Shown: piece by piece, positions 36,409-49,179 of the stretch | Position numbering within the stretch: position 1 is the first letter of the stretch | Layout of the letters: every line of letters starts with the position of its first letter | Assembly (NCBI GenBank): GCA_023653785.1 | Contig: JAMKCH010078667.1 | Span: forward strand, 33,726-97,725 | Length of the DNA: 64,000 nucleotides | Direction: 5' to 3' | From: Ophioderma brevispina | Lineage: Eukaryota; Echinodermata; Ophiuroidea; Amphilepidida; Ophiodermatidae | Program-made: the position numbers and the translations under genes | The notes under the pieces: model-generated | The model's database searches: none | The model's input: only the letters and a program-made list of their open reading frames with translations | What the model was told of the DNA's origin: nothing

Positions 36409-39400
36409 CACACATTAAATATAGCATTACCAAAATTACTTGTTTCAGTTGAAACTGAAAGCATGGACACATGATATAAAATTAGTCTAAAATATGTAAT
36501 CTTGACATTCAGTGCGCACACCATGCATACTACAGTGATCCCAACACATACATTGATCACATATTGTATGTCTGTTTTGCAAGCAAAACGGCTACTACCT
36601 GAATCAACACACCAGCCTGTGTTGGTCTTGTTCCAAGTGTACAAAGAATTGTTGCAACTACTGTGGCGTATATCGGAAGTAGGCTACAGTCATGATAAAA
36701 AAATCTGTGGATTTCAGACAACCATATTCCTCTGTAAGCCTTCTAAATGCTACAATGGTCTGTCGCAATTTGTTGCCAACTAAAAGTTATGCCTAACTTT
36801 ATCAATAAAAATTTAACAAAAATATAAAAAACAAGTTGATCTTAATCTAAGAGGTATTCCCCAATGAGACGCACCCACTCTCAACACAAGACAACTAGTA
36901 GCACAACCCGCAACCATTTCCTCGCCTTCCCCCACCTTTTCCCCTTTAGCCCCTCCTCTGTCTGACCACTGAACTGAGCCGACCTGCTTTTATCAATTAT
37001 CGTCAGTAAGGTAGAAAAGAAACACAAGGACTCGACCAAGGTGAATTTCTGGCCAATATGAGGAAAATCACTGGCCTCTGTTGAATTTCTTTGCGTCCAG
37101 CCATTGCAATAGACCATCACTAACTTTAAATTATCACACCACTTTACTTTAGGACAAAACCTGATTCCTCAAACTGATCATGTTTACTTAATGTGAAAGA
37201 TCTTCCACTTCACATGCGTAGCTTTATCCAACAAAGGGTACTCATTCCATTGTAATAAAACTATTGACTGCTCCTGAACTGGTGCAAAATAACTACCCGA
37301 GGTGACGGACACTGGTGGCTACTATTTTTCCTAGACCAGCTCAAAAATTTTAATGGAAAATGCTCAGCGGTGAATGAAGACAAACACAAATATCAATGGC
37401 GACAATTGATCGATGAGTGCTGCAGTGTAAAAGGTTGGGTTCACTGATCAGTCAGACAATAACCGCGCGGCACGGGTGATGTAAGATAACAAATGCATGG
37501 GAAAAGCATCCAGTGCAATGGGATTCAGTTGGACTATTCTTCTGAGCTGTGGAAGACTTTTAGCCTTCCATTGAGCAGGGATGAAGATTTCAAATGTAGC
37601 TACCCAATGGGTTGTTCCATTGAGAAGGACTTACCCCAAGTTCTTCCACAGGTGGTGAGGACTTAAAATGGAACAGCCCTCCTTAGATTAATCAAACTTA
37701 TAGAATTATGACTAATGGGTTAACAATACCAATTGCACCTCTTTTACATGGTATGTTTGGGGGAAAAAGTTTTTTTTTTTTTGAAGTGAAATTATACCCA
37801 GGGAAGCAAAAGGAATTATCAATTTGAAAGAGAAAGCACTGAATAAGGTGTATGCTTTTTCCTGTCATCCTGCAGTCATGAATGTTATGCACATAACCTA
37901 TAAAATAACCTGAGTTTAGGAAATCAAGACTGACTATTTTGTTAGCTTTGGTTTTGTTTGTTTAATACATACTTTATAAAAAGTTTGAAGGGTTTTGCAG
38001 GGGCTTATTATAGATTTGTTGGGTGGTCTTGGTTGGCAGTTCCTTTAACTGCTTGTTTATTTGTTTTAGCTTTAAATTGACTAGATACCTACTTTGTTTT
38101 TATTTGTTGTATTTTTTTACATGGTTAAACCCATATCAGTACCACAACAGCAAGGCCTATAAAACAATTGGAAAATTACAGGGGCATTCTTTGATCCACA
38201 GCCTCGTCCCCACTCAAAACAGCCTGACGAAGCAAGTGAAAGTTTGGCGCTAAAACCTTTTCTAGTGGATATCTAGTGAATAAAAAAACAAAAACTGAGA
38301 TGCTTGGATCACAAAATACACCTTTAATATTAAGCAAAACAAGGATGGCAGGACTCAAAAATACATGCCTTTGTAGAATAATCAACATTTTGTTGAAGGT
38401 TGTAGCTTTGAGCATGGAGGACAAAACAGTGGTGATTCCAATATGTGTTCTACTGAGAAGGATGATATTATTACAGGTTTATGGGATACCATTTTATTCC
38501 AGAATAAATATTCTTTTTAAATAATGGACATGTTCCAACCTCCTAGAGGAACCTGCACAATGTTGCATTTGAATAATGCATGTTACACTACGTAGCAACT
38601 CATGCATGACTTCATTTATATCCTGACTTGGCCACTGTGCCCCCAATTGGTCAGCCATGTCTCAATAGCAGGGTGTAGGAAATGCCAACCTAACAGCAAC
38701 GCGAAGTCAAAATGGCATCAACTTCCGGGTTATAGTCTTTTTCAAACATTTAAACGGAGGAGAGCTGCTCTTTCGCATATCAAACGGTTACACACACAGA
38801 GACTTGACTAAGGGCTAGGCCTGGTCACGAGTATTAAATCTAAATGACGTTATTCGAAATTGGCACTGTTTGCCAGCGAGGTTAATCCATAAACCTCGAG
38901 GAGGATTTTGACATTAATAATTTTTTCTTACATTACATTGATATTACTAAGATCTTTTGAACGAAGGTTTAAGAACTGATCTTGTAAATGTCCCTGGGAC
39001 CAAGACTGTCATAGTAAATGTAGTTAGCACTTCCCCCAATACCGTTTGAGAAATCCCCAGATGTCCAAATTCGAAGCAGATCGTGTCCTATCCCCCATCT
39101 GGCTTCAATAGGGCAGTAAAAACTGTGCATGTTCGACAAAGTCCGGGATATTCGAAACCCGTCCAAGAATACATCTATCGACTTTGGGCCCTTCTTCAGA
39201 ACTGCGAAATTGAAAAAGAAAACGTTTCATCGAGAAGCAACCTTATTCAAAGCGTTTACATGGTAATAATTAACATGGTCACTGACTATCTTATTCAAAA
39301 TGTAAACTGACCAACTACTTTAATCGCTAAGTTTATAGGAGAATAACAGATGCAAAACGCCAGGGGATGTTTGAACCAACCCATATATGCATTTGCCAAA

Positions 39401-41524
39401 TATTGTACTGCACTACCAGTATGGTCAGTAACTACGGGAATAAAAAGTGTTCAAAGAAATTAAAAACTATTAAAATTATATTAGCTGAAGGGCGAGAGAA
39501 TGCCGAACACGTCTGAAAGTTTCCTACTTGAGGGCAACTTACACCTGGAATTTCTTATGTTTCTCTCTCTATTTTAGAGCAAGTTGAGGGAAAAATCAAG
39601 GGCTGCAGCGGATTTGGCCGGCAGGCCGCCCAAATTGAGAACCCGATGTAAACCAATAAATGTTGACCTTAAGAGTTCTGCTAGATCTTTGTACGATGGA
39701 ATATTTTCCAAACTAATTTTTCTCGGAACACCCGACAGTCTTGATCTGAATTTGCAACCTTTTGTAACAAAAATTGCCCACACAAAAGAAGTAGTAGTAG
39801 TAGTAAAACCACAAAAAGTTTTAAATCTGGTTTTGTCACCGCTCAATGGGTGGCCGGATTTCACCTCACATTCACACAAACTGCTGTGTGATGGATTATT
39901 GGAGAAAAGATTCATTCATTAATTCAGATTAATTCAAATATCAAGTAATCATTTTTGCTAATGTACTACTTGTATAGTCAGGATGTTTTGTGATGTAGTT
40001 TGTCGGTATTCAACCAAACACAAACCATAAACTTGAACACCACAAACCATTACACTAGTTCATTTATACTATTTGTATGGAAACCATAACAACATTGGTT
40101 TCCCTGCATCGCCTTCCTGTTGCTGTAAGAAGCAGGTTTCAACAGAAGACCGGGTGGGTATTTTATGACGAATCATGCTAAAGTTTGTTCAGTGTAGCAG
40201 TTACTTTCTCGGTAGTCAAAACCAGTGACGTGATGTTCAGAACAAAGTTTGTTCAACCATTTGGTTTTGGTCATTTTAGGATGTGGAAGGATGGTGGACA
40301 ACAATGCAAACAAGGGTCGTAAATGCACAGGATGTTGTATTGGATAACATAATTAACTTTCTTTGAGTCATGGCTCTTGAAATGGTTCATTCAGGAAACA
40401 CATGCCTGAGAATCCAATTCAGAGCCACTACCAAACACTTGATACTAGTATGATGTGTGATGGGACGTTTTGACAAATGGCGCTATTGCACTTTGTTGGG
40501 GCACTCACATGACGATTTTTCTTATATAGCACGACCTTTAATCCATGAGTACTGTCTTGGTCGATTGGTCACAAGTAACTGCGTGATTTTTTGAGCCAAT
40601 CATGACATGAAGGGCTGAAGAGGGCTATTACTAGAGCTTAAAGGCGGACTCAGAGAATTTCCCGATGAGGGCGCCCTCAATTTTCAAACGATCGTGTTTT
40701 GGCATGTACATAATGCTTGTTCATATACTAATCACTGTGTGGAAATAGCAAAGCTCAAAATCGAAGTCGCTTCATATAGAAAATCACATCTTGTTATTAA
40801 ATTATGGATCCGGAATTTTTGTTATACACAGGATCCTATGGCTCTGCACTACTCACAAAAAATGCTACTGCATCAAACAAAAAATCTGATTCATTCTCAA
40901 ACTTTGGAACGAGCATTTTAGTTGACAATATTTAGTTCTAGATGACTATTTTTAATTAATATATTAAAAAATATATTCAGAAATCTATGAATCAGCATTT
41001 AAATGCAAAAGCACCGAATATATCAAAAAACATTAAAAAAAAAAAAAAAATTTTACTCATTTTACCTGGAAATTGCACAAGACTGAAAACTTCAGAAGTG
41101 TTTCAAATATCAAAAATGATGATCAGAGGATTGTAAATATTGTGTCTACCACCAAATCCTTTTAAGTAAAATAAGTCCAAATCTGGCCAAACTTGCATGT
41201 ACCCCTATAAGCATAACCTCAATGAAAGTGCAAACTGGGGGAGGAGAGGAAAGAGAAGGAATGTCTTCCTGTTTCAATAGAGGTATGATGTAGATGACAT
41301 GAGTTAGCCAGACCAAGAGATACGCAAGAAAAATGCAATCTCAGACTAAACTTCCTCCAGCCTCCCGACCTAAATAACATCAAGCTCTAGTTGTTGGATA
41401 CTTACATGGGTACGATTTCTTTAACTTCAAATCGGAAAACTAAGTAAGAAAGTGCTCCAAACAGATCACCAAAAATTAAAAAAAATACAACAAGTTAAGC
41501 TTGCAAGCCCCCCCTTTTAATAAT
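36409..41524. other. COPZ intron, mostly unique sequence
   Basis: A segment at 37350-37510 (CTCAGCGGTGAATGAAGACA, AACACAAATATCAA, GCACGGGTGATG) is related to 53550-53660, so a repeat family. A short inverted pair GGGTTGTTCCAT/ATGGAACAGCCC lies at 37609-37677. The candidate exon at 39576 is listed separately. Confidence 0.4.
39576..39800 (+). CDS. Candidate internal exon or chance ORF after a strong acceptor-like site
   Basis: A pyrimidine-rich tract ending TCTCTCTCTATTTTAG (to about 39578) is followed by an open frame reading KLREKSRAAADLAGRPPKLR then CKPINVDLKSSARSLYDG and ending past a (GTA)n run near 39790-39815. The acceptor context and the Arg/Lys/Ala-rich start look exon-like. No good donor is evident and no family is recognised. 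It lies on the strand opposite COPZ, within the COPZ intron, which lowers the likelihood. Confidence 0.2.
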
Positions 41525-42355
41525 TCTCACACCACTATGACAGAGCCAGGGGAACCACTAACCAGGGCAATGATGACATGGGAAGTAGCATCAGGCAATA
41601 AACCTACATCATAAGCAATTTGGAAAGAATATCTATTATATGAAGGAAGATAGCAATTGTCAACTTTTTAAAACAGTGATTCTTCATCCCTGTGACAGAG
41701 GCAGGGGAGCATCCATGGGGCATGAATGAAATGGGTAGTAGTGGCTTGTGATGATCTACATCAGAACCAAGTTTGGTTAGGAATACTACTATATAGAAAG
41801 GAAGTTATGGCAAATTGGATTACTTTTTGCCCGACATTCCCGAATCCCGTAAACAGCGCTAAGGGAGCACCCACAGGGTAATGAATGACATGGGGTAGTA
41901 GGCCTTGTGATGGCTGACATCCGAAACAAGTTTTCGGTTTAGAATAGTTATCATATGAAAAAAGGTTATGGCAATTGGAAACTTTTTTTTAATTTCCCCA
42001 TTCCCTGTGACCGAGCAGGGGAGCACCCATGGGGGGCAATGAATAAAGTGGGTAGTAGTGGCTTTGAGTGATGAGTACACAAACAAGTTGGTTAGAATAG
42101 ATTATTACACAGTGGCGTAAAAACCAGCGGAGGAAGGGCGCAAGCTCCCCTTGCTCAGAAAGCCGAGCCCCCACCAGTCCCCCCAAAAAACTGACATTCT
42201 GTTACAGGTATATGGAGAGGACCAAATTTGCCCCTTCAGAAAATGCCTCGGCACCCCTTCTGCCCACCCCCCCCTTTGCAAAGATCTGGTTACGCCACTG
42301 CTATTACAGAAAGGAAGTTATGCTCAATGGTGACAACTTCCCACCCCTTGGTTAC
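41525..42355. repeat. Tandem array, unit about 160 bp, about four diverged copies
   Basis: Units share CCTGTGACAGAGCAGGGGAGCAC, then CATGGGG--ATGAAT-A--TGGGTAGTAG and G-CTTGTGATG, then ACAAGTT-GGTTAGAATA...AAGGAAGTTATGGCAATTGG (described in pieces). Copies start near 41535, 41690, 41855 and 42000. The last copy is split by the hAT MITE at 42110-42300. Copies differ by indels and substitutions. Confidence 0.8.
42110..42300. mobile_element. hAT-type MITE inserted in a tandem array
   Basis: A 191-bp element starts CAGTGGCGTAAAAACCAG and ends CTGGTTACGCCACTG, the widespread CAGTGGCGTAAC hAT terminus. It is flanked by octamers TTATTACA (42102-42109) and CTATTACA (42301-42308). The array unit resumes after the right target copy (CAGAAAGGAAGTTATG), as expected for an insertion. 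Confidence 0.85.
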
Positions 42356-42819
42356 TAAAGCCAGAGGGATTATAAAATTGTGTACTAAAGGCCACGATCA
42401 GTGATTTGCTAAATCAAAAAACATCATCAAATAATCAGTTTTTCTGCAGGCTGTAAACAAGTATATGTATCCTAACAACCCTGCAAATGATAGGACCAGA
42501 GCAATCTTAAGGACAAATCAGAAATTTAGTCTTTACTGTCCCGTACGGAAACTTACAAACAACACGTAATGAATGGAGTACCTTCTTTGAACACCGACAG
42601 TATCTTTCTTTTCTGTCAATTCTTCAGTTGGAAAAAGTAACCTACGGGAATTCTACAGACTCCCTCATTTTTAAGCTATTCCTGCAAATTTCAAGTATTT
42701 TGACTCTTTCGGTTAAATCACTGATAGTGTCTTTAGTAATCTGCAAGAGCTTACAGTTCATGCTCTGTGTAAGCCAGCAGAAAATTTAGTTGGCACAAAA
42801 TTATGGTTTGGGCTTAAGT

Positions 42820-42930
42820 TAGATTTTAGGATGCGGGGTTGGGTTAATTTAGAGTTAGAAAATTATGGTTAGGATTAAGGTTGGTGGTTAGACCCCATAG
42901 GGTTAGGATTAAGGTTTGGATTAAGGTTAT
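42820..42930. repeat. Short degenerate TTAGGATTAAGG-type repeat
   Basis: GGTTAGGATTAAGGTT recurs about four times with variation (42870, 42900, 42915). A similar TTAGGGTT-rich patch lies at 50735-50815. Not a telomere: the unit is irregular. Confidence 0.5.
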
Positions 42931-43006
42931 TTTGATGTCAATATAGTAAAAACCAAATGCATGGAGAGTAGTCAACATTTGCATATGATTGCCCAAATCA
43001 ATCTGG

Positions 43007-43222
43007 AACTATCACTATGAGTTACAATATGCTCATCCACCAAGGACACAGTTCTGTGGGTTATACTTATACATGCATTGACATGAACTGACCTTGTGTG
43101 ATCTGGGTATCATGTATCATACCCAAAAACCAAGGGGTGTATTTTCTAAATACATTGGTGAATGAAAGCTACTGAACTGTGTCAAGGGAATGAGATTTTA
43201 CTAGCTCATAGTGTATGCGACA
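43007..43222 (-). repeat. Interspersed repeat, copy 2 (inverted partner at 28308-28512)
   Basis: Reverse-complement copy of the block at 28308-28512, located in the COPZ intron. Differences are scattered substitutions and small indels, indicating an old family and not a recent duplication. Confidence 0.8.
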
Positions 43223-46200
43223 GTGGTGATATTTGCCAGAAGTTCATGCAGTTAATATTCACTTGAAATGTAGCCTGTTATATGTGCTTTTGGGGCAAAT
43301 TCAGGCAAGCACAAGTTCCTGTACACTTGCGTGGTTGGGTACTCACAAGAATCAAATTTGTAAAGCCTGTAAAGGAGCCACCTTACAACATCCAAAGCAA
43401 AATGGATAAGGTAAGTTGAAATAAAGACTGGTTGGACATCTCACAAGATCCAACACCACCTTGACTGTACCACTAAGTAAGTCAAGACACACCCCTTGTG
43501 CCCACCATTAAATTACTACCTAGGGTACGATGCCTGCTTATCCAGTCCTGAATAAACAGTAGCATAATTTGAACAAAAAACCAAGAATTAAACACAAAAT
43601 TAATCACTTTTTTCAAGCTACGGTAGTAGCCCACTGCCCGTCCCTGATCCAGTCTGCCGCCAAACAGCCAGCCTGCAAGTCAGCTCGCGCAAAACACAGC
43701 CAGCTGCTAGGTCAGCTCACCACACACTGCCTGCACATGCTTCAGTGCCATATTCTGTCTAGGGTAATTTCCTGCAATCAGTTGCACCGTGTTTGCCCGT
43801 ACCAAGCACCGCGGCTTAGCTCCCCACTCCTTACTTCACCTGCTTAACTATACTAAGATACTGAAATCCTTGTCAAAATAGTACTAGGAATGGATACTGA
43901 AAACCTATACATCCACTTGCAGACATAACATGTGACACGGTTAAACTGATGATTCAACGTGTGGTTGTACATGTTAACATGAATGTAAAATCATGCACTA
44001 AAGAAGCTCTTTGATCACTGACCAGAAATTTTATATTTATGCTCTGCCCCATTGTAATGTTTTCATGGGCCTTCACATTCATGTCAACTTTCCACAACCT
44101 GACGTCTGTGGTGGGACTTCTTTTCCTCCAAACACCGCAGCACCCAACCCAGATCAAATCAACAGATTCCTTACGACAACATTAATCTTATGTCTACCCA
44201 TGACCATTTTCTAGTCCAGTAGATTACAACCTTATAAAATGTGGCACACTAAAACCAAAAGCGGCTAGGAAGAAATCTTTCGACACCTATCACATAACGG
44301 GGATGAATCAAGAGATCCATATTTAAACACAGTCATGATCTCGCACCTGTCAGAATGTTACTTGTCACTCTCAACTCTCCCAATGTTTCCAAACCAAGCA
44401 CACTTCATGAGCAAGACATGAGATGTATCTAGAAACACCGCATGCTAAGATTCTATGAGGCTTAGTATAGTTACAAGTCAAAGTTTGTCAAGCATGTGTA
44501 GTGCAGCAAATTGGCCATCTTAAAGTTATGTACTGTGAAATGTTGGGTCAAAGCCATCCCTCAATGGCTAGAAAGATCCCTGGATGATAATCAGGGCAAA
44601 AATCTCAAATGGTCAAAAAACTTCCTGTTTTACTAGTCCTGATCACCTCTTACAGAAAGTACAGGAGTTTGGTTTTAGAGGAGATAGTGCTAAAAGAGTA
44701 AGCTGCAATAATAAAATGCTGCATGTCAAGAGGACTATGTAAGAGCAAGCTGCAAGAATAAAATGCTGCATGTTAGAGGACTATGTGAGCACTATGAAAA
44801 ATTCTTCAGTCATGTTACATGTATGGTGAGCTTGACATAAATTGTTAAAGCCACTATTGGTGATTTTCTTCAAAATTCAAACAAGCAACGCCCCCATTTC
44901 ACTTGAATTGGAATTATTGTAATTAATGAAGTCCCTTGTAAGTGATGAAACTTAAAACATCGTTTAAACAGCCATTTTGGTGAAAAAGGTTGGGATGTAA
45001 AGTTTCATGCCGATATTTCAATCTGGTTTGATAGAGGACTAAAAAGTAGATTTGGTAAGCCCTATTGGACACTCTTTAAATTAATATTTATAATTTTTGC
45101 TCATAACATTACAACCAAACACCTTTTAGCCCTAAGATTTTACAAGGTAACTAAGAAAAATAGTAACTTGCTTCTGACACCAAAATGTGGCTAGTGGTAT
45201 TATCCTAGGCCCACTTCTTTTATACTGTTTTGATTTTGTGTGTGTCACAGTCAGTAATGATAACTGAAGATACCGATGTCTAATGCAGCTGCTGTTGCAA
45301 CATTTTGTCTTACTTTTTTTTTATCTCATTCTCAAAATAGATAAATTTCTAAAAATACTTAACAAAAAAATTGCAACTATATCTTTTTTTAACATACCCA
45401 TTTTTAAAAATCCCTTACATACCACATTGCTACCATCTTTAAAATAACAAGACCAACCTAAGATCACTTTCTCAAGACAATCTCTTATCTTTTAAGCCAG
45501 AATTAATGACGGTTAGCCACATGTAGCCTACGGGATGTAAAACGCACACCCCACGAACACACTACACTAAAAGCACACATGGGCTTGGTCTACTTCCTGA
45601 ATGGTACAACAGGTGCTACCATGGCTTAGCACCAAGACCTGTATTCATAGAAGCCAGTTACGATGACAAACCTACGAGACAATCCAATTCACTGTTTTCT
45701 AACTTATCAGTGCTCACCGTTTCCCCCAATATAATGAAGACCATATGGTGTACTTCATAGCCATTAATTTTTTTAAACTGGTCACAACTATTCTTTAGTC
45801 TATACCACAGGCTGTGAACAACTCAACTTGCTGGAACTTTAAAGCTGATTGGCTATGGCATGAGCCTATGCATTAATTTGACAGTTGCATAATCCATAGG
45901 TATTTTTTTTTATTTATGTCTTATTTAGTCCAGATAAATCAGTGTTCAGACACTGCTTTCCAATGTTGCCCAGGTTTCCAAGACAGCTTTGGATAGCCAT
46001 ATATGAGGACATGTTTTACCCTCAAGATCAAACATACTAAAGCTATCAATTCCCCACCTAAAATCCCATAGGATTCTAAAGAACTTCCTACAGAATTTCC
46101 CAGCTGCCTATCATTTCCTAGAGCTGGTGTCCCCCCCCCTGACATTTCCCCCACCCTGTCTGCACTCCCCCTCCCAACACGAGACTTTATTACCAATTTT

Positions 46201-46832
46201 TCTCTCCCTTCAAGGTCCACCATTTGGGCTTTAAGAAAGTGTACAAGATCATCCCCACCCCCCCAAGTAATACCGATAAACTTAGGCAAAACACATCTTT
46301 TCTTATTTTTCCTGCGACTTTTGTGAAATCAAAAAACTTGAGCTAATACCAAATAATACATTTCTATCTAAGGATGTATCATCCTTCCAAACTCAAAAAA
46401 GTGCCCAAGCTGTAGTTTTCACCAAAACCCAGCACACTTTGTGGAGAGTAACTTTTATTCCCCCATTCCTCCTCCTCATTCCCCATCCTTCACAAATCAG
46501 CCCCTCAACCAAGCCTTTCGGTGGAGACTACCCGTCGCTTTTCGGGTTTAGCAATTAGGGCAATCTGACAAACCTTGACATTGAGGTTCCGTCTGTACAC
46601 ATTACTTTATATCTCACGCTGATGATTGCCAGTCCTTTAGCCCTCTCTTTACTCACATCCCAGACAGTGTTCACATTTGGCACTGGGATCATTCTATTTT
46701 GGGATCTAGAAAAAAAGATTGCAAATCTGCTTCTTGCTACCTCTGCAATGGCATAAGAATGGTGTTTTGGGGTCACCATAACAGTTAGTCCACTGTAATG
46801 TATGAAAGTTTCTGTATGACTTTCTCAAATTA
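43223..46832. other. COPZ intron; weak minus ORF at 46555-46779
   Basis: A minus-strand ORF of 74 codons includes VARSRFAIFFSRSQN and PVPNVNTVWDVSKERA. It looks moderately protein-like but has no family match and no clear splice sites. Otherwise nothing supported. Confidence 0.3.
44698..44793. repeat. Short tandem duplication (about 50 bp twice)
   Basis: AAGCTGCAATAATAAAATGC then TGCATGT and AGAGGACTATGT occurs twice back to back. AATAAA is present in each copy but no transcript context is evident. Confidence 0.7.
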
Positions 46833-47106
46833 CTATAGTAGCTGTCACAAACGGAACGCCCTCGTTGACTACTGGCGCATGTACCCTCGCGATCAGCTAA
46901 TGAGCGATATGGGGGACCTATTTACTCTTTACGCGACTTGCTCGGAAGTCGAACGAGCAATCAGCCAATCCGATTAACGAGCTGTTGTTATTGCTTTGAC
47001 CTGATTCGAAAGCCCAATCGGGACCCGCACTTCCGTGTTTTTAGGCACGATACGCCCCATTTTGAGAAGCGCAGGGCCCCGCTGCTTTTTGTGACAGCTA
47101 CTATAG
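46833..47106. mobile_element. TA-flanked MITE with 19-bp inverted termini
   Basis: CTATAGTAGCTGTCACAAA at 46833-46851 is matched exactly in reverse complement by TTTGTGACAGCTACTATAG at 47088-47106. TA dinucleotides at each boundary would fit a mariner-type target. The interior is richer in G+C and CpG than the neighbourhood and has no convincing ORF. Lies in the COPZ intron. Confidence 0.75.
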
Positions 47107-48004
47107 AGCCCCATTCAGAGAACAGGATAGGATTCACGGGAAATGCCCCTAACAGTATTTAAGCCCAAAAATAATGTTGGTATTCTTAAACAAGCTGAAG
47201 AATTTCAATTTTTATAGAAAAAGATTATTTACAAGTATTATAAATAAATTTGAAAGTTTTCATTCATGCAAATTAATTCAGTGTGAAATATGGATCTACT
47301 TCCTTCAACTCTTCATATAATAGAATCATTCCCCATTCACTTTACATGTATACAGATATCTGACCACTCTGTCACTCATAAACATAGAATATTTGTATCT
47401 AGATATCCTTATTAAAGGTGTGTGACCTGATCAGGATCTGATTTTTTTCAACAAGGTTTCCTCCCTTACATGGAAGCGTATTACCAAACAACCGATTCAA
47501 TTTTTAGTTAAATCGTTCTAGCCGTTCGGTTATAAGAAGCACAAAGTGTGCTAATGGCCCTAAGGAGAGTGTGTGTTAATAATGTGTTTGAACATAATCA
47601 TTTGGAGAAAACTTTACTTCATAACATCACACAAAGAAAACATTTTCTGGGCCCTTTAAATAAAAACTTCACTAGGTAATGAGAAAAAATTGAGCTTTCC
47701 TTCTATACGAACTCGCTCCTCACTTTTTGAAGGGAGTAAAGTGGGTGAAAAGGGTGTCCATCGGCCCACCCACCTTTAAAAAGGATGACTATTTAAAGAA
47801 CAAATTTTCAATACAACAAATAACACCCATGCTAATATCATTTCCCATATTTTAAAACCAAGCTGACTTTGTCATTATATGAAATTCCAAATGAACTGGT
47901 AGGGAAAATAACATACATGTACCTTTAACTTAACTGCTCCATCAGATTGATAGCGATGAAATCACTGCTATAATATCATGATGCAGTTTGCTTTATTTTA
48001 ACTG

Positions 48005-48008
<4 letters not shown>

Positions 48009-48041
<33 letters not shown>
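48009..48041. repeat. Poly-A tract (about 33 nt)
   Basis: Pure A run immediately before the hAT element at 48075. No polyadenylation signal or gene body upstream is recognised. Confidence 0.9.
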
Positions 48042-48043
<2 letters not shown>

Positions 48044-48074
48044 TACATGCAAAATGTTTTTTTGTGGATCATAT

Positions 48075-48527
48075 CAGCGTTTCCCCAACCTGGGATCGCG
48101 ACCCCCTTTTGGGGATCACAGGCAAAATGAGAGAGGGGGTTGCGAAGCTAACTTTAAACAAAATAAAGACGTAGAAAAGATTGTCATAAAAGTAAAGGTG
48201 TTCCTGTTCAATTTACCAGGTTGTTTTAAAACATCCAATATCCCAGAATCCCTAATGCCAATTTTGCAATCTGTGCATCAGGAAGAGGTTCCCACTTAAG
48301 ACACATGGTGCCAAATTCTGCTACCTCCCTTTTTTGCTGGGATTGTCAGCCTGGCTGGTCATTTTCCTCTAATAACATTAGGGATATGTGAGGAACCTTG
48401 TATTGTAGATTTGTGAGCGCAATACCAAGTACTGTAATTTGGGGAGTGTTGTAAAGTGTCGGCGGGAGGGGTCCCGGATATCATTAAAAAGAGAGGTCGT
48501 GGGGAATAAAAGGGTTGGGAAACACTG
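48075..48527. mobile_element. hAT non-autonomous element (GTTTCCCAACC ends)
   Basis: The left end CAGCGTTTCCCCAACCTGGG and right end AAAAGGGTTGGGAAACACTG form an inverted repeat of the widely distributed hAT type whose left end continues into a GATCGCGACCCCCTTTTGGGG-like stretch, seen here at 48096-48116. The 453-bp interior has no transposase. Target octamers on the two sides (GATCATAT and GGAATATA) match poorly, so the exact boundaries or duplication have decayed. An A homopolymer precedes it. Confidence 0.7.
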
Positions 48528-48977
48528 GGAATATAAAGATACTGATGGGACAGGTGGTGGAAAGTGGATTAACACCTCAGCTATATATGTAGCAATCTTT
48601 AAAAAAACCTGCCTTGGAAAGTTTTAGATTATTATTACCAAAAAAGCAGGCTCTTGCCTGGAACTTATACATGTTTCACATCTAAAATCTCTCCAATTAC
48701 TGTGGAAAAGGGACTGATGTTCTTTCTTTTTTTTCTTGCCATACACCTCCAGTTCTATGGCAATTCTGCGAAATTAATATGGACCTTTATCTCTGTCACA
48801 GTCTTGTAGAGATAGAAACCTAGGCTCAATACAGTAATAAAGCTTTGCTTCTTTAAAAAATATTAGAAAAAAGAAAAAAAATCATAAAATTGCATCATAC
48901 TATTTTTACAAAAAAAATCTTTGATTAATAGTTTGTTGATAAATTTGAGCAAAACTTAACCGCAAAAGAGTATGTAC

Positions 48978-49179
48978 CAGGCCTTGTCTTTTGAGGCCCG
49001 TGGGTGTGAGATAGCACACCATCACACACCTAAAAAGGTCTCTTGAGGTGTGCAATTTTCAGCACACCTAAATCTGTAAAATAATACACAATTGATACAA
49101 ATCACACCTACAGCACACATGATCATCTTCAGAAGTGCCTTTTTTAGCCACAGTAGCCATTTTTAAAAGACAAGGCCTG
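48978..49179. mobile_element. MITE with CAGGCCTTGTCTTTT inverted termini
   Basis: The left end CAGGCCTTGTCTTTTGAGG and right end TAAAAGACAAGGCCTG are inverted repeats of about 15 bp around a 202-bp AC-rich interior. The interior contains multiple CACACC motifs. The CAG...CTG ends suggest hAT. A target duplication is not clear. Confidence 0.65.

Noticed and set aside
36721..36780. Missing COPZ exon (minus-strand LEGL)
   Set aside because: A stop codon lies just upstream in frame and flanking residues do not match EIALLEGLTVVY.
42820..42930. Interstitial telomere repeat
   Set aside because: The TTAGGATTAAGG-like unit is irregular and does not match TTAGGG in tandem.
48741..48800. Missing COPZ exon (minus-strand RIAIELEVYGK after a TTTCGCAG acceptor)
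   Set aside because: Only EIA and VY are shared with the family; the LL-GLT core is absent and no suitable donor follows.
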